64,000 nucleotides of DNA, taken from the NCBI RefSeq assembly GCF_012034245.1, contig NZ_JAATEO010000020.1:1-64000 (forward strand), given 5' to 3'. Position 1 is the first letter of the stretch. Each line of letters opens with the position of its first letter. Origin of the DNA: Micromonospora thermarum (GTDB lineage Bacteria; Actinomycetota; Actinomycetes; Mycobacteriales; Micromonosporaceae). Shown here piece by piece: positions 41,398 to 49,455 of this stretch. Below the pieces are notes generated by a model. That model made no database searches, was not told where the DNA came from, and saw only the letters and a list, made by a program, of their open reading frames with translations. The position numbers and the translations under genes were made by a program.

Positions 41398-41468
41398 TGA
41401 TCGCTCGCGGCGGCGGAACCCGGCTGGTGACCGAGGCCCGCCGGCTCGCCACCGCGCTTGCCGCCTGA
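41398..41468 (+). pseudogene. Possible 3' remnant of an unknown gene
   Basis: About 23 codons reading VIARGGGTRLVTEARRLATA then LAA and TGA, with coding-like codon bias, immediately followed by a terminator-like hairpin at 41489-41508. Upstream the frame is antisense to the FAD oxidase start region. It may be the tail of a deleted plus-strand gene whose terminator survives. Too short to identify. Confidence 0.3.
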
Positions 41469-41488
41469 TCCGCCCGCCGGACCGGAGC

Positions 41489-41508
41489 GACCCGGCAGCA
41501 GCCGGGTC
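41489..41508. terminator. Hairpin terminator-like element
   Basis: GACCCGGC / GCCGGGTC around AGCA, 20 bases after the stop of the small remnant. Confidence 0.5.
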
Positions 41509-41558
41509 ACGAAGATCAAATGACGGCGGGGGAGCGGCATCGGCCCATGCCCAGCCGG

Positions 41559-41612
41559 CCGACCTCCGGCGCCCCATCGCTTTCCGATCGGCCATCGGGC
41601 GCCGGAGGTCGG
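41559..41612. repeat. Perfect 16-bp inverted repeat
   Basis: CCGACCTCCGGCGCCC (41559-41574) and its exact complement (41597-41612) around 22 bases. It lies in the gene-poor 41.47-41.76 kb stretch, which holds no credible gene. It could be a terminator, an IS or MITE end pair, or a recombination site. Confidence 0.6.
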
Positions 41613-41765
41613 CGCGCAGCCGGGCCAGGGCTCGACAAGAATCCGGTACGCGATGCGCGGTCCTGGCCGTCGACCCGCATGGAGCCGCTTCTGTGCCGTT
41701 CGAACTCGCCCCACCGCACATTCGATAATCCACATTATGTCAAGTAAGCCGGGTTGGACCCTCCC

Positions 41766-42110
41766 TCAGCTGGCCACCGGCTCCGCCTGTGCCCGCTCGG
41801 GGTCGGGACTGGGCAGGCCGGCCATCGCGACGAGCGCCCTCCACAAGTCGAGCCCGCGCGCCCGTACGCGGCCGCTGGCAGAGCGACGGCGTCGCGGACG
41901 GTCCACCGGTCGTCGCCGACGACGTACGTCCACGCATCACCAGGTCGCAGGCAGGGATCACCGACGCAGGACGCCCCGACGTCGATGACCGCAGGCAGCC
42001 TTCCCCGGGGTGGCCGGCAGGTTGTCGACGGCGACGGCACCGTGCACCCACACCGGCGCGGTCAGGGCTTCGGTCCACACGTCCGGGCGGTTGAGCGCCC
42101 GGCAGCGGCC
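41766..42110 (-). pseudogene. Aminoglycoside/macrolide phosphotransferase-like pseudogene, 5'-truncated and frameshifted
   Basis: Reading the minus strand and switching frames recovers the C-terminal half of an APH-type kinase. PDVWTEALTAPVWVHGAVAV then DNLPAT corresponds to the HGDLxxxNLL catalytic loop, with the catalytic Asp replaced. GRLPAVIDVGASCVGDP matches the usual AVIDFGxxxxGDPA, a short ACDLVM lies in a third frame, then WTYVVGDDRWTVRDAVALPA, then LDLWRALVAMAGLPSPDPER to TGA at 41766. At least three small indels separate these blocks, and the N-terminal lobe is missing before 42110, close to the recombinase promoter. It is clearly non-functional. Confidence 0.78.
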
Positions 42111-42148
42111 GTCTGCTCCCCCTCTCCCCTCCTGGTGAACATGAAAAC

Positions 42149-42172
42149 CATGCATAATAAGGCTTATGCATG
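42149..42172. promoter_or_regulatory. Palindrome over the start of the tyrosine recombinase gene
   Basis: CATGCATAA (42149-42157), six bases, TTATGCATG (42164-42172). The left arm contains TGCATAAT, a good extended -10 whose expected start point falls at or next to the ATG at 42166, so the mRNA may be leaderless. The dyad could be an operator for self-regulation or a recombinase core site. It is markedly A+T-rich for this genome. Confidence 0.6.
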
Positions 42173-43170
42173 ACAAAGAGGACGAATCGGTACTGCAATT
42201 GATCGAGGAGTTCCTGACCGACCGCACCACCCGCAAGCCCTCCCCGCACACCCTCGAGGCGTACCGTCGGGACCTGCGGACGGTGGCGGCCCTCGCTGCC
42301 GAGGAGGCCACCCCTCCCCTCCCCCTCGACGCCCTGCCTCTGCACGCCCTCTCCCCCCGGGTCCTGCGGGCGGCGTTCGCGCGGTTCGCCGCTCCCCGAT
42401 CCGCCGCGTCGGTGCACCGGGCCTGGTCCACCTGGAACAGCTTCTTCTCGTTCCTGGTCGCCGACGGGATCGTCGGCGGCAACCCGATGCCGGCGGTGGG
42501 GCGGCCGCGCGCTCCGCTCCCCCGGCCCAAGCCGCTGCGGGGCGCGGACACCCCGGAGCAGTTGCTGGCGGCGGTTGCCCGTGCCGACGGGCGGCAGCGC
42601 GACCCGTGGCCCGAGCGGGATCTGGCGGTGCTGGCCCTCGCCCTGTGCGCGGGGCTGCGGTTGTCCGAGCTGCTGGCGCTGCGGGTGGCGTCGCTGGCCG
42701 GGCGGGCCGGTGAGCGGCGGCTCGACGTGGCCGGCAAGGGTGGGCGGCCGCGGGTGGTGCCGGTGGAGCCGGAGCTGGACGTGGTGCTGGTGGACTATCT
42801 GGACAGCCGTCGCCGCCGCTTCGGCGCGCGCAGCGTACGTCCCGACTCGCCGTTGCTGGTGGACCGGCGGGGTGAGGCGTTGCGCCGGGGCGGGCTGCAG
42901 TACCTGGTGGACTCCTGTTACCGGCGGGCCGGGATCGGTGACCGGGTGCCGCGCGGCGCGCGGTTGCACGCGTTGCGGCACACGTTCGCGACGCGCCTGG
43001 CCGAGGACGGTGCGAGCGCGGCGGAGATCATGCGGTTGCTGGGGCACGCGTCGTTGGCGTCGTCGCAGGCGTACATCGAGGTGACGGCTGGTCAGCAGCG
43101 CGCGGCGGTGCGGGCGAACCGGACGCACCGGGCGTTGGCGGGGCTGCTTCCGGCTCAGGGTGGCGGTTGA
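42166..43170 (+). CDS. Tyrosine recombinase, XerC/XerD-like
   Basis: 334 residues. N-terminal core-binding domain (PSPHTLEAYRRDLRTVAALA, SVHRAWSTWNSFFSFLVADG) and catalytic domain with Arg in CAGLRLSELLALRV, Lys in VAGKGGRPR, HALRHTF and LLGHASLASSQAYIEVT giving the second His and Tyr. It is only distantly like the recombinase at 13.6 kb. The first 15 codons are A-rich compared with the rest. It sits beside a decayed kinase gene and inverted repeats, suggesting a former mobile insertion; no partner genes or att repeats were found. Confidence 0.88.
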   Translation: MHDKEDESVLQLIEEFLTDRTTRKPSPHTLEAYRRDLRTVAALAAEEATPPLPLDALPLHALSPRVLRAAFARFAAPRSAASVHRAWSTWNSFFSFLVADGIVGGNPMPAVGRPRAPLPRPKPLRGADTPEQLLAAVARADGRQRDPWPERDLAVLALALCAGLRLSELLALRVASLAGRAGERRLDVAGKGGRPRVVPVEPELDVVLVDYLDSRRRRFGARSVRPDSPLLVDRRGEALRRGGLQYLVDSCYRRAGIGDRVPRGARLHALRHTFATRLAEDGASAAEIMRLLGHASLASSQAYIEVTAGQQRAAVRANRTHRALAGLLPAQGGG

Positions 43171-43304
43171 GCGGTGAGGATCGCCGGGAGGACGGTGGCG
43201 ATCGCGGTGGTGGGGTTGAAGGCCGGGTCCTGGTTGTGGAGCAGGCCGTCGACAAGGGCGAGCAACAGGCGTACGGCGGTGGCGGCGCGGGGTATGGCAG
43301 GCTG

Positions 43305-43390
43305 AACTCGGACGCGACTGGCGGCACCGGGGATGGGAGTGACCATCGGGGAGCTCGTCGCGGAAGGTCGACCGCCTGGGCCTTCCGCGG
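43305..43390 (+). ncRNA. ZTP (pfl) riboswitch upstream of folD
   Basis: All conserved pieces of the ZTP/ZMP riboswitch occur in order: GACTGGCG (43316-43323), a small hairpin GATGG/CCATC (43332-43347), CGGGGAG (43347-43353), then the second domain with CCGCCTGGGC (43372-43381) in the loop of a GCGGAAGG/CCTTCCGC stem (43360-43388). The GGCGG of the first domain can pair with CCGCC of the second, as in the known pseudoknot. It ends 14 bases before folD, and this class senses ZMP/ZTP when 10-formyl-tetrahydrofolate is short. Regulation is probably at ribosome-site access, since the GAGG site follows directly. Confidence 0.82.
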
Positions 43391-43403
43391 TGCGAGGTGA
43401 GCC

Positions 43404-44279
43404 ATGTCCCGATCGACGACCACCGCCCGGCTGCTGCCGGGTGGCCCGGTGGCGGATCAGATCCTGGCCGAGGTGGCCGGGGACGTGCGGGCGTTGCGGG
43501 CGGCGGGGGTGAATCCGTCGCTGGCGACGGTGCTGGTCGGTGACGACGACGCGAGCGCCGGCTACATCCGGATCAAGCAGCGGCAGGCGGCGGACCTGGG
43601 GTTCGCGTCGCCGCACGTGCACCTGCCGGCGTCGGCGTCGCAGGCGGATCTGCACGCGGTGCTGGCGGATTTCAGCGCGGACGGTTCGGTGCACGGGGTG
43701 CTGGTGCAGCATCCGATCCCGGCGCATCTGGACTACGACCGGGCGTTGGAGGTGCTGGCCCCGGACAAGGACGTGGACGGGATGCACCCGGTGAACATGG
43801 GTCGGCTGGCGCTGGGGTTGCCGGGGCCGCTGCCGTGCACCCCGGCGGGCATCGAGGCGTTGCTGGCGTACCACGGGGTGCCGGTGGCGGGTCGGGAGGT
43901 GGTGATCCTGGGCCGGGGTGCGACGTTGGGCCGGCCCCTGGCGATGCTGCTGGCGCAGAAGCGGCCGACGGCGAACGCGGCGGTGACGGTGGTGCACACC
44001 GGGGTGGCGGACTGGCCGCGGTACACGCGGCGGGCGGAGATCCTGGTGGCGGCGGCGGGGGTGCCGGGGATCGTGCGGCCGGAGCACGTGCGTCCGGGTG
44101 CGGTGGTCGTCGGTGGTGGGGTCCGCTACGAGGGGCGGCGGTTGCTGCCGGACGTGGACGAGTCGTGCGCCGAGGTGGCGGGGGCGATCACGCCACGGGT
44201 CGGTGGGGTGGGGCCGACGACGGTGGCGATGCTGTTCCGCAACGCGGTGCGCGCCGCCGGCCGGGCGGTCCGACCCTAG
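43404..44279 (+). CDS. folD: Bifunctional methylene-tetrahydrofolate dehydrogenase/cyclohydrolase FolD
   Basis: 291 residues. Interconverts 5,10-methylene-, methenyl- and 10-formyl-tetrahydrofolate with NADP. Visible: the catalytic region SAGYIRIKQRQAADLGF (Tyr and Lys), VLVQHPIPAHL, PDKDVDGMHPVNMGRLALG, CTPAGIEALLAYHGVPVAG, and the cofactor loop GRGATLGRPLAMLL, then VGGVGPTTVAMLFRNAV at the end. GAGGTGA precedes ATG 43404. The ZTP riboswitch in its leader ties expression to folate status. Confidence 0.95.
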   Translation: MSRSTTTARLLPGGPVADQILAEVAGDVRALRAAGVNPSLATVLVGDDDASAGYIRIKQRQAADLGFASPHVHLPASASQADLHAVLADFSADGSVHGVLVQHPIPAHLDYDRALEVLAPDKDVDGMHPVNMGRLALGLPGPLPCTPAGIEALLAYHGVPVAGREVVILGRGATLGRPLAMLLAQKRPTANAAVTVVHTGVADWPRYTRRAEILVAAAGVPGIVRPEHVRPGAVVVGGGVRYEGRRLLPDVDESCAEVAGAITPRVGGVGPTTVAMLFRNAVRAAGRAVRP

Positions 44280-44308
44280 GGTCTGCGGCTCCGCCTCGAC
44301 TGGGGCGG

Positions 44309-45088
44309 CTAGGCCAGGTCGACCACGAGGGGCCGGTGGTCGGAGATGGTGGACAGGGGTGTGCGCACGGCGGTGACCGGTGGGAGCTGGTCGAGGCCCT
44401 GCCGGTCGGCGAGGACGTGGTCGAGTTGGACGCGGGGCTGTCCGGCCGGGTAGGTGGGGCGGCGGCCCAGGGGGCGCCAGCCGCTGATCAGGCGGGCGGC
44501 CCCGGCGGGCAGGTTGAGGTCGCCGAGGAGGATCCGCGGCGCGGGCAGGGTGCGCAGCGCGCGGACGGTCTGCCGGAGCTGCCTCGCGTTCCAGCCGGGG
44601 ACGAACGACAGGTGGGTGGCGGCGACGGTGAGCGGGCCGCGGGGGGTGTCGAGGACGGCGGCGAGCACGACGCGGGGTTCGTCGCGCAGCAGGATGAGCC
44701 CGCCGCCGGGGCCTGGCACGTACACCGGTGAGCGGACCGGCGCGGGTTTCAGGCGGGTGACCCGCCACATGGTGACCGGGTGGCGGGTGACCAGGCCGAC
44801 GCCGTAGCAGGGTTCGCCGTGGCCGTCGTCGTCGTGGGTGAGCGGGCGGAACTGTTCGCCGGGGGTGCCGACGACGGCGGCGGCGAAGCGGTGTTCGGGG
44901 GCGCCGAGGGCGCGGGCGGCGATGGCGGTCAGGTCGAGCTTGCCGCTGCGGCTCTGGTCGCGGTCGACCTCCTGCAGGGCGAGGACGTCGGCGTCGAGGG
45001 CGCCGACGGCGGCGGTGAGCCGGTCGGGGTCGACGAGACCGTCGGTGAGGGACCGGCCGTGCAGGAGATTGAAGGTGGCCAGGCGCAC
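44309..45088 (-). CDS. Endonuclease/exonuclease/phosphatase family hydrolase
   Basis: 259 residues, DNase I-like fold. Motifs: LATFNLLHGRS (Asn), DADVLALQEVDRDQSRS (metal-binding Glu), LTVAATHLSFVPGWNARQLR (His), RILLGDLNLPAG (DxN) and STISDHRPLVVDLA (catalytic SDH). No signal peptide. Substrates in this family range from DNA to phosphoinositides and sphingomyelin; nothing here decides. Start GTG 45088. Confidence 0.9.
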   Translation of the reverse strand: MRLATFNLLHGRSLTDGLVDPDRLTAAVGALDADVLALQEVDRDQSRSGKLDLTAIAARALGAPEHRFAAAVVGTPGEQFRPLTHDDDGHGEPCYGVGLVTRHPVTMWRVTRLKPAPVRSPVYVPGPGGGLILLRDEPRVVLAAVLDTPRGPLTVAATHLSFVPGWNARQLRQTVRALRTLPAPRILLGDLNLPAGAARLISGWRPLGRRPTYPAGQPRVQLDHVLADRQGLDQLPPVTAVRTPLSTISDHRPLVVDLA

Positions 45089-45123
45089 CTGGTCACTGTA
45101 TGCCGCCGTGGCATGGTTGCCGG

Positions 45124-45210
45124 GTGCTGAAGGTGCTGTTGTGTTCGGTGCTGGTGTTCGTGGCGGTGGGCGCGGTCGGCGTGTGGTTGCGGCGGCGTCG
45201 CGGCGGGTGA
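45124..45210 (+). CDS. Possible 28-residue membrane microprotein
   Basis: GTG 45124 to TGA 45210 reads MLKVLLCSVLVFVAVGAVGV then WLRRRRGG: a single helix closed by a positively charged tail, which fits an inner-membrane microprotein. No clear ribosome site and it is very short, so it may be chance. Confidence 0.3.
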   Translation: MLKVLLCSVLVFVAVGAVGVWLRRRRGG

Positions 45211-45284
45211 CGCGGCCGCACCGCTGGTGAGGCTGGCCACAGCGGCCCGCGTCGCCGGGTCAGGGGTGGGCAGAATGGCCGCCC

Positions 45285-46064
45285 GTGGACCTGGACCCCT
45301 TTTCCCTGACCACCCTGCTTGCCGTCGCCGCGATGGCCGGGTGGGTGGACGCGGTGGTCGGCGGTGGCGGCCTGCTGCTGCTGCCGGCGCTGCTGGTGGG
45401 AGCGCCGGGGATGCCGGTGGCCACGGCGTTGGGCACGAACAAGCTGGCGGCTGTCGCGGGGACGACGACGGCGGCGGTGACGTACGCCCGGCGCACGAAG
45501 CTGGACTGGGCGGTGGCGGGACCGGCGGCGGGCCTGGCGGTGCTGTGCGCCGGCCTGGGTGCGGCGCTCGCCGGGGCGGTGCCGGCGTCGGCGTACCGGC
45601 CGGTGGTGCTGGCGGTGCTGGTGGCGGTGGCCGTGTTCGTGGTGGCGCGGCCGCGGCTGGGTGTGGTGGCGCAGCCGCACCGGCGGACCCGGGCCCGGAT
45701 GGCGGCGGCGGTGGCGGTGGCCGGGGTGGCGATCGCCCTCTACGACGGCCTGGTCGGGCCGGGCACCGGCACGTTCCTGGTGCTGGCGTTCACCGCGCTG
45801 GTGGGGGCGGACTTCGTGCACGGGTCGGCGATGGCGAAGATCGTCAACGCGGGCACCAACCTGGGTGCGCTGGTGGTGTTCGCCGCCACCGGGCACGTGT
45901 GGTGGCTGCTCGGGGCGGCGATGGCGGTGTGCAACATCGCCGGGGCGGTGCTGGGGGCGCGGATGGCGCTGCGCCGCGGCTCCGGGTTCGTACGCGCGGT
46001 GCTGCTGGTGGTGGTGCTGGCGCTGGTGGGCAGGCTCGGCTACGACCAGTGGCTGGCCGGCTGA
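45285..46064 (+). CDS. TSUP family (TauE/SafE) membrane transporter
   Basis: 259 residues, eight hydrophobic segments in two repeats. The family pattern GWVDAVVGGGGLLLLPALL with ATALGTNKLAAVAGTTTAAV appears in the first half and its echo YDGLVGPGTGTFLVLAF and GSAMAKIVNAGTNLGALVVF in the second. TSUP proteins export or import sulfite, sulfonates or other organic anions; the substrate cannot be read. Start GTG 45285. Confidence 0.92.
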   Translation: MDLDPFSLTTLLAVAAMAGWVDAVVGGGGLLLLPALLVGAPGMPVATALGTNKLAAVAGTTTAAVTYARRTKLDWAVAGPAAGLAVLCAGLGAALAGAVPASAYRPVVLAVLVAVAVFVVARPRLGVVAQPHRRTRARMAAAVAVAGVAIALYDGLVGPGTGTFLVLAFTALVGADFVHGSAMAKIVNAGTNLGALVVFAATGHVWWLLGAAMAVCNIAGAVLGARMALRRGSGFVRAVLLVVVLALVGRLGYDQWLAG

Positions 46065-46137
46065 GCGAGCCTCGGGCGAGCGGGACCGGCGCCGACCCGC
46101 ACCCGGCGGCCGCGCACCCCCGTGTGATCATCGGCGG

Positions 46138-46908
46138 GTGGCGGTGAGGGCGGAGCACGACCGGGCGGTGCTGGCGGACCTGCTGGGCGCGGATCCGGTG
46201 CTGCACGCGTACCAGCTGGGCGATCTGGACGACTTCTTCTGGCCGTACACGTCGTGGTTCCGCCGGGGGGAGGCGGTGGCGCTGCTGTACCACGGGGCGG
46301 TGCCGGCGACGCTGCTGGCGTTCGCGGCGCCGGCCCGGGTCGCGGAGCTGGCGGCGCTGCTCGGTGAGCTGGCGCCGGTGCTGCCGGCGCGGCTGTACGC
46401 GCACCTGTCCCCCGGCCTGGAGTCGGCGCTGGCGGGCGCGTTCACCGTCGAGACGAGCGGTGGCCACCTGAAGATGGCGCTGACCGATCCGGGGCGCCTG
46501 GCGGGGGTGCCGCCGGGCGGGGCGGTGCTGGGCGCGGCGGACCTGCCGGCGCTGCGGGAGCTGTACGCGGACGCGTACCCCGGCAACTGGTTCGACCCCC
46601 GGATGCTGGACACCGGCCAGTACGTGGGGGTGCGCGACGGCGGTGGCCTCGTCGCGGTGGCCGGGGTGCACGTGTGGTCGCCGCGCTACCGGGTGGCGGC
46701 GATCGGGAACGTGACCACCCACCCGCGGGCGCGGGGCCGCGGCCTTGGTGCGGCGGTGGTGGCGGCGTTGTGCCGGCGGCTGCGGGCCTCGGTCGGCCAC
46801 GTGACGTTGAACGTGAAGGCCGACAACGGGCCGGCGGTGCGGCTGTACGAGCGGCTCGGCTTCACCCGCGTCGCCGAGTACGGCGAGTTCACGTTGACCG
46901 CGCGCTGA
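46138..46908 (+). CDS. GNAT acetyltransferase with an N-terminal DUF4081-like domain
   Basis: 256 residues. The N-terminal 110 residues (LADLLGADPVLHAYQLGDLD, DFFWPYTSWFRRGEAVALLY) match the domain usually found in front of a GNAT domain in actinobacterial proteins. The C-terminal GNAT domain has VAAIGNVTTHPRARGRGLGA (Q/RxxGxG/A acetyl-CoA loop) and NVKADNGPAVRLYERLGF. Start GTG 46138 or 46144. The acceptor is unknown. Confidence 0.87.
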   Translation: MAVRAEHDRAVLADLLGADPVLHAYQLGDLDDFFWPYTSWFRRGEAVALLYHGAVPATLLAFAAPARVAELAALLGELAPVLPARLYAHLSPGLESALAGAFTVETSGGHLKMALTDPGRLAGVPPGGAVLGAADLPALRELYADAYPGNWFDPRMLDTGQYVGVRDGGGLVAVAGVHVWSPRYRVAAIGNVTTHPRARGRGLGAAVVAALCRRLRASVGHVTLNVKADNGPAVRLYERLGFTRVAEYGEFTLTAR

Positions 46909-47287
46909 CACCGGGCCGCGCGCGGACACCGGGCCGCGTGCTGACACCGACCGGCCACGCGATCCGGTCGGCCGGCTCCCGCCGGCCCGCCGGCGTCGTT
47001 GCACACCCGGGCGGACGGGACGGCCAGCCGGTCGGGGTCGCGTGCGGCGCACTCGGCCGGATCCGCCCGCCCGGCTGGGAGCGGCTGCCGGGCGCTCGGT
47101 CGGACCCGACGGCACCGGCGGGTGGAATGGCCGCCGTCCCCGTCACCGCGGGGCTGTCCAGCGACGCGCCGGGTCGAAAACCCGACCGTGAGCAGGGCGG
47201 ATGTCGGACCGTCCGGGGTGGTTGCCGCCCCTAGCGTCTGCTGGCGAGGCCGCGCGATCCACGTGCGGCGGAGCTGAAGGAGTACGC
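46909..47287. other. Intergenic region, no gene seen
   Basis: 379 bases. It begins with two and a half imperfect copies of GACACCGGGCCGCG (46913-46960) directly after the GNAT stop; the rest shows no credible frame. The ribosome site GAAGGAG of the next gene lies at the end. Confidence 0.5.
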
Positions 47288-48865
47288 ATGGCAGCAGCAG
47301 CGGTGCCGTGGCGGCGTGGGGCGGTGAGCGCGGTCGCCGCCGTCACGGCGGTGGTGACCGGGCTGGCCGGTCCGGCGCTGGCCGCGCCCGGAGTGAGCCC
47401 GCCGGCGGTCGACCAGGCCGCCGACCCGGGCACCACGATCGACGTGGACAAGGTGGTCTCCACCCCGCCGATCCCGCCGAAGCCGGACGTGGTGCTGCTG
47501 GTCGACACGACCGGCAGCATGGGCGGGGCGATCGCCAACGTCCGTGCCAACCTCCAGCAGGTGATCACGGACGTGCGGAGCGCCCAGCCGGGCGCGCAGT
47601 TCGCGGTGGCCTCCTACCGGGACACCGGCGACGGGGCGGAGCTGTTCCGGGTCCGGCAGGACCTCACCGACGACGCGACCGCCCTGCAGAACGCCGTGAA
47701 CGGGCTGGCCGCCGGCGGCGGTGGGGACGCCCCGGAGGCGTGGGTGAACGCCCTGTTCGAGGTCTCCGACGGGGCCGTCACCTACCGGTCGGGCAGCAGC
47801 CGGCTCGTCGTGCTGGTCGGTGACGCGCCCAGCCACGACCCCAGCAACGGCCGCACCCTGGCCCAGGCCACGGCGGCGTTGCAGGCCGACGACGCGCGGG
47901 TGCTGGCGGTCGACGTGACCGGCGGCGCCGGCGGTCTCGACGCCACCGGGCAGGCCACCGCGGTGACCACCGCGACCGGCGGGCAGCTCGTCGGCAGCTC
48001 CCCCAGCACGGTGACCGCGGCGATCCTCGCCGGCCTGCGCGACCTGGACGTGACGGTCACCCCGACGGTCACCTCCTGCGACGCGGGCCTGTCGGTGAGC
48101 TTCGACGCGGCGTCGCGGACCCAGCAGTCGGGCACCGACGTGCCGTTCGCCGAGACCATCACCGTGGCGGCCGGCGCGACGCAGGGCGCGGTGCTGCACT
48201 GCACGGTGGACTTCCTGCTCAACGGCCTGTCCGGCGGGTCGGCGTTCACCCAGACGATCACCGTGCGGGTCAACGACGTCACCCCGCCGACGGTGGTCGT
48301 CGACGACCGGACGGTGGAGGCGACGAGCCCCGCCGGCGCGGTCATCGACTACCCGGCGTCGGCGACGGACAACGTGGACGGGCCGCTCACCCCGACCTGC
48401 GTGCCGCCGCCCGGGTCGACGTTCCCGCTTGGCGACACCACGGTGACCTGCACGGCCACCGACGCGGCCGGCAACACCGGCAGCGACACCGCCGTGATGC
48501 GGGTGGTCGACACCACCGCGCCGGACACGGCGTGCGTGCCGACGAACAACCCCAGCGGGGACAACGAGCCCGGCTCGTACAACCCGGACGGGTTCTACCA
48601 GTTGACCTCGACGGACGTGGTGGACACGGCGGTGGAGGTGTTCATCGGTGACTCGGCGGACCCGAGTGTGCGGTTCGGGCCGTTCCCGGCCGGCACCAAG
48701 ATCAAGCTGGTGCAGGCGCCGGGCGCGCAGTCGAAGGTGAAGGACGGCACCGGCGACGTCGACTACAAGGTGACGTTGAACGGTGACGCGGTGATCACCG
48801 GCGTCGACAACGCCGGCAACGTGTCCGACCCGGCGCTGTGCCTGGTGGCGCCGCCGCCGAAGTGA
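47288..48865 (+). CDS. Secreted von Willebrand factor A domain protein with HYR repeat
   Basis: 525 residues. Signal peptide 1-32 (cleavage near ALA/APG). The vWA domain at residues 66-260 has the MIDAS start LLVDTTGSMGGAI (DxTxS variant), the threonine-loop region NGLAAGGGGDAPEAWVNAL and VVLVGDAPSHDPS. A Cys-containing beta domain follows, then an HYR-type Ig-like repeat near 320-410 (TPPTVVVDDRTVEATSPAGA, TVTCTATDAAGNTGSDTAV). A final domain contains YKVTLNGDAVITGVDNAGN. There is no sortase motif or transmembrane tail, so the product is probably released. It likely binds a protein or ion ligand outside the cell. Confidence 0.88.
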   Translation: MAAAAVPWRRGAVSAVAAVTAVVTGLAGPALAAPGVSPPAVDQAADPGTTIDVDKVVSTPPIPPKPDVVLLVDTTGSMGGAIANVRANLQQVITDVRSAQPGAQFAVASYRDTGDGAELFRVRQDLTDDATALQNAVNGLAAGGGGDAPEAWVNALFEVSDGAVTYRSGSSRLVVLVGDAPSHDPSNGRTLAQATAALQADDARVLAVDVTGGAGGLDATGQATAVTTATGGQLVGSSPSTVTAAILAGLRDLDVTVTPTVTSCDAGLSVSFDAASRTQQSGTDVPFAETITVAAGATQGAVLHCTVDFLLNGLSGGSAFTQTITVRVNDVTPPTVVVDDRTVEATSPAGAVIDYPASATDNVDGPLTPTCVPPPGSTFPLGDTTVTCTATDAAGNTGSDTAVMRVVDTTAPDTACVPTNNPSGDNEPGSYNPDGFYQLTSTDVVDTAVEVFIGDSADPSVRFGPFPAGTKIKLVQAPGAQSKVKDGTGDVDYKVTLNGDAVITGVDNAGNVSDPALCLVAPPPK

Positions 48866-48882
48866 CCCGTCGGCGGTGACGC

Positions 48883-48919
48883 GTCGGCCGCCGGGCCCGT
48901 CGAGGGTCCGGCGGCCGAC
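48883..48919. terminator. Hairpin between convergent vWA and deformylase genes
   Basis: Perfect 12-bp stem GTCGGCCGCCGG / CCGGCGGCCGAC with a 13-base loop, 17 bases after the vWA stop. Confidence 0.75.
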
Positions 48920-48935
48920 TCGCGTACGGGTGGGC

Positions 48936-49445
48936 TCAGCCGGCCCGGCGGGGTGAGTCGAAGCGGCCGGCGCGGATCTCCCGCAACGCCCGGCGGCGGG
49001 TGTCGCCGCGCAGCGTGTCCACGTAGAGGCGGCCGGCGAGGTGGTCGGTCTCGTGTTGCAGGGCGCGGGCGAGGAACCCGGACCCGGTGATGGTCAGCGG
49101 TTCGCCGTGCTGGTCGAAGCCGTGGGCGGTGGCGTGCATGGCGCGCGGGGTCGGGAAGTACAGGCCGGGGATGGACAGGCAGCCCTCGTCGTCGTCCTGG
49201 AGTTCCTCGGACAGCTCCAGCGTGGGGTTGATCAGGTGGCCGCGGTGCCCGTCGGCGTCGTAGACGAACACCTGCGCGCTGACGCCGATCTGCGGTGCGG
49301 CGACGCCGGCCCGGCCGGGAGCGCCGAGCAGGGTGTCCATCAGGTCCGTGACCAGGGCGCGCAGGTCGGCGTCGAAGCTGGTCACCGGCTCGGCGGGGGT
49401 CCGCAGCACCGGGTCACCGATGATCCGGATGGGGCGCATCGTCAT
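48936..49445 (-). CDS. def: Peptide deformylase
   Basis: 169 residues. Removes the N-formyl group from nascent proteins with a catalytic metal. The three motifs are GVAAPQIG (GxGxAAxQ), EGCLSIPG (EGCLS, metal Cys) and QHETDHLAG (HExxH). ATG 49445 has no ribosome site. A GATAAT hexamer about seven bases upstream (overlapping the TetR stop) could drive a leaderless transcript, or the gene may be read through from the TetR gene ten bases upstream. Actinomycetes often carry several deformylase paralogues, so this need not be the only one. Confidence 0.93.
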   Translation of the reverse strand: MTMRPIRIIGDPVLRTPAEPVTSFDADLRALVTDLMDTLLGAPGRAGVAAPQIGVSAQVFVYDADGHRGHLINPTLELSEELQDDDEGCLSIPGLYFPTPRAMHATAHGFDQHGEPLTITGSGFLARALQHETDHLAGRLYVDTLRGDTRRRALREIRAGRFDSPRRAG

Positions 49446-49455
49446 GCGGGCAAGA

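Noticed and set aside
41690..41765. A+T-rich stretch (CGATAATCCACATTATG) as a promoter or att site
   Set aside because: Hexamers do not fall at usable spacing on either strand and no matching repeat was found elsewhere in the window.
43155..43346. Short minus-strand frame resembling a TetR C-terminal helix (VRLLLALVDGLLHN)
   Set aside because: Its start lies inside the ZTP riboswitch, it has no DNA-binding domain or ribosome site, and it overlaps the recombinase 3' end; probably a chance frame or unidentifiable remnant.
46909..46965. Tandem GACACCGGGCCGCG units as a functional repeat array
   Set aside because: Only about two and a half imperfect units; too few to call more than local duplication.
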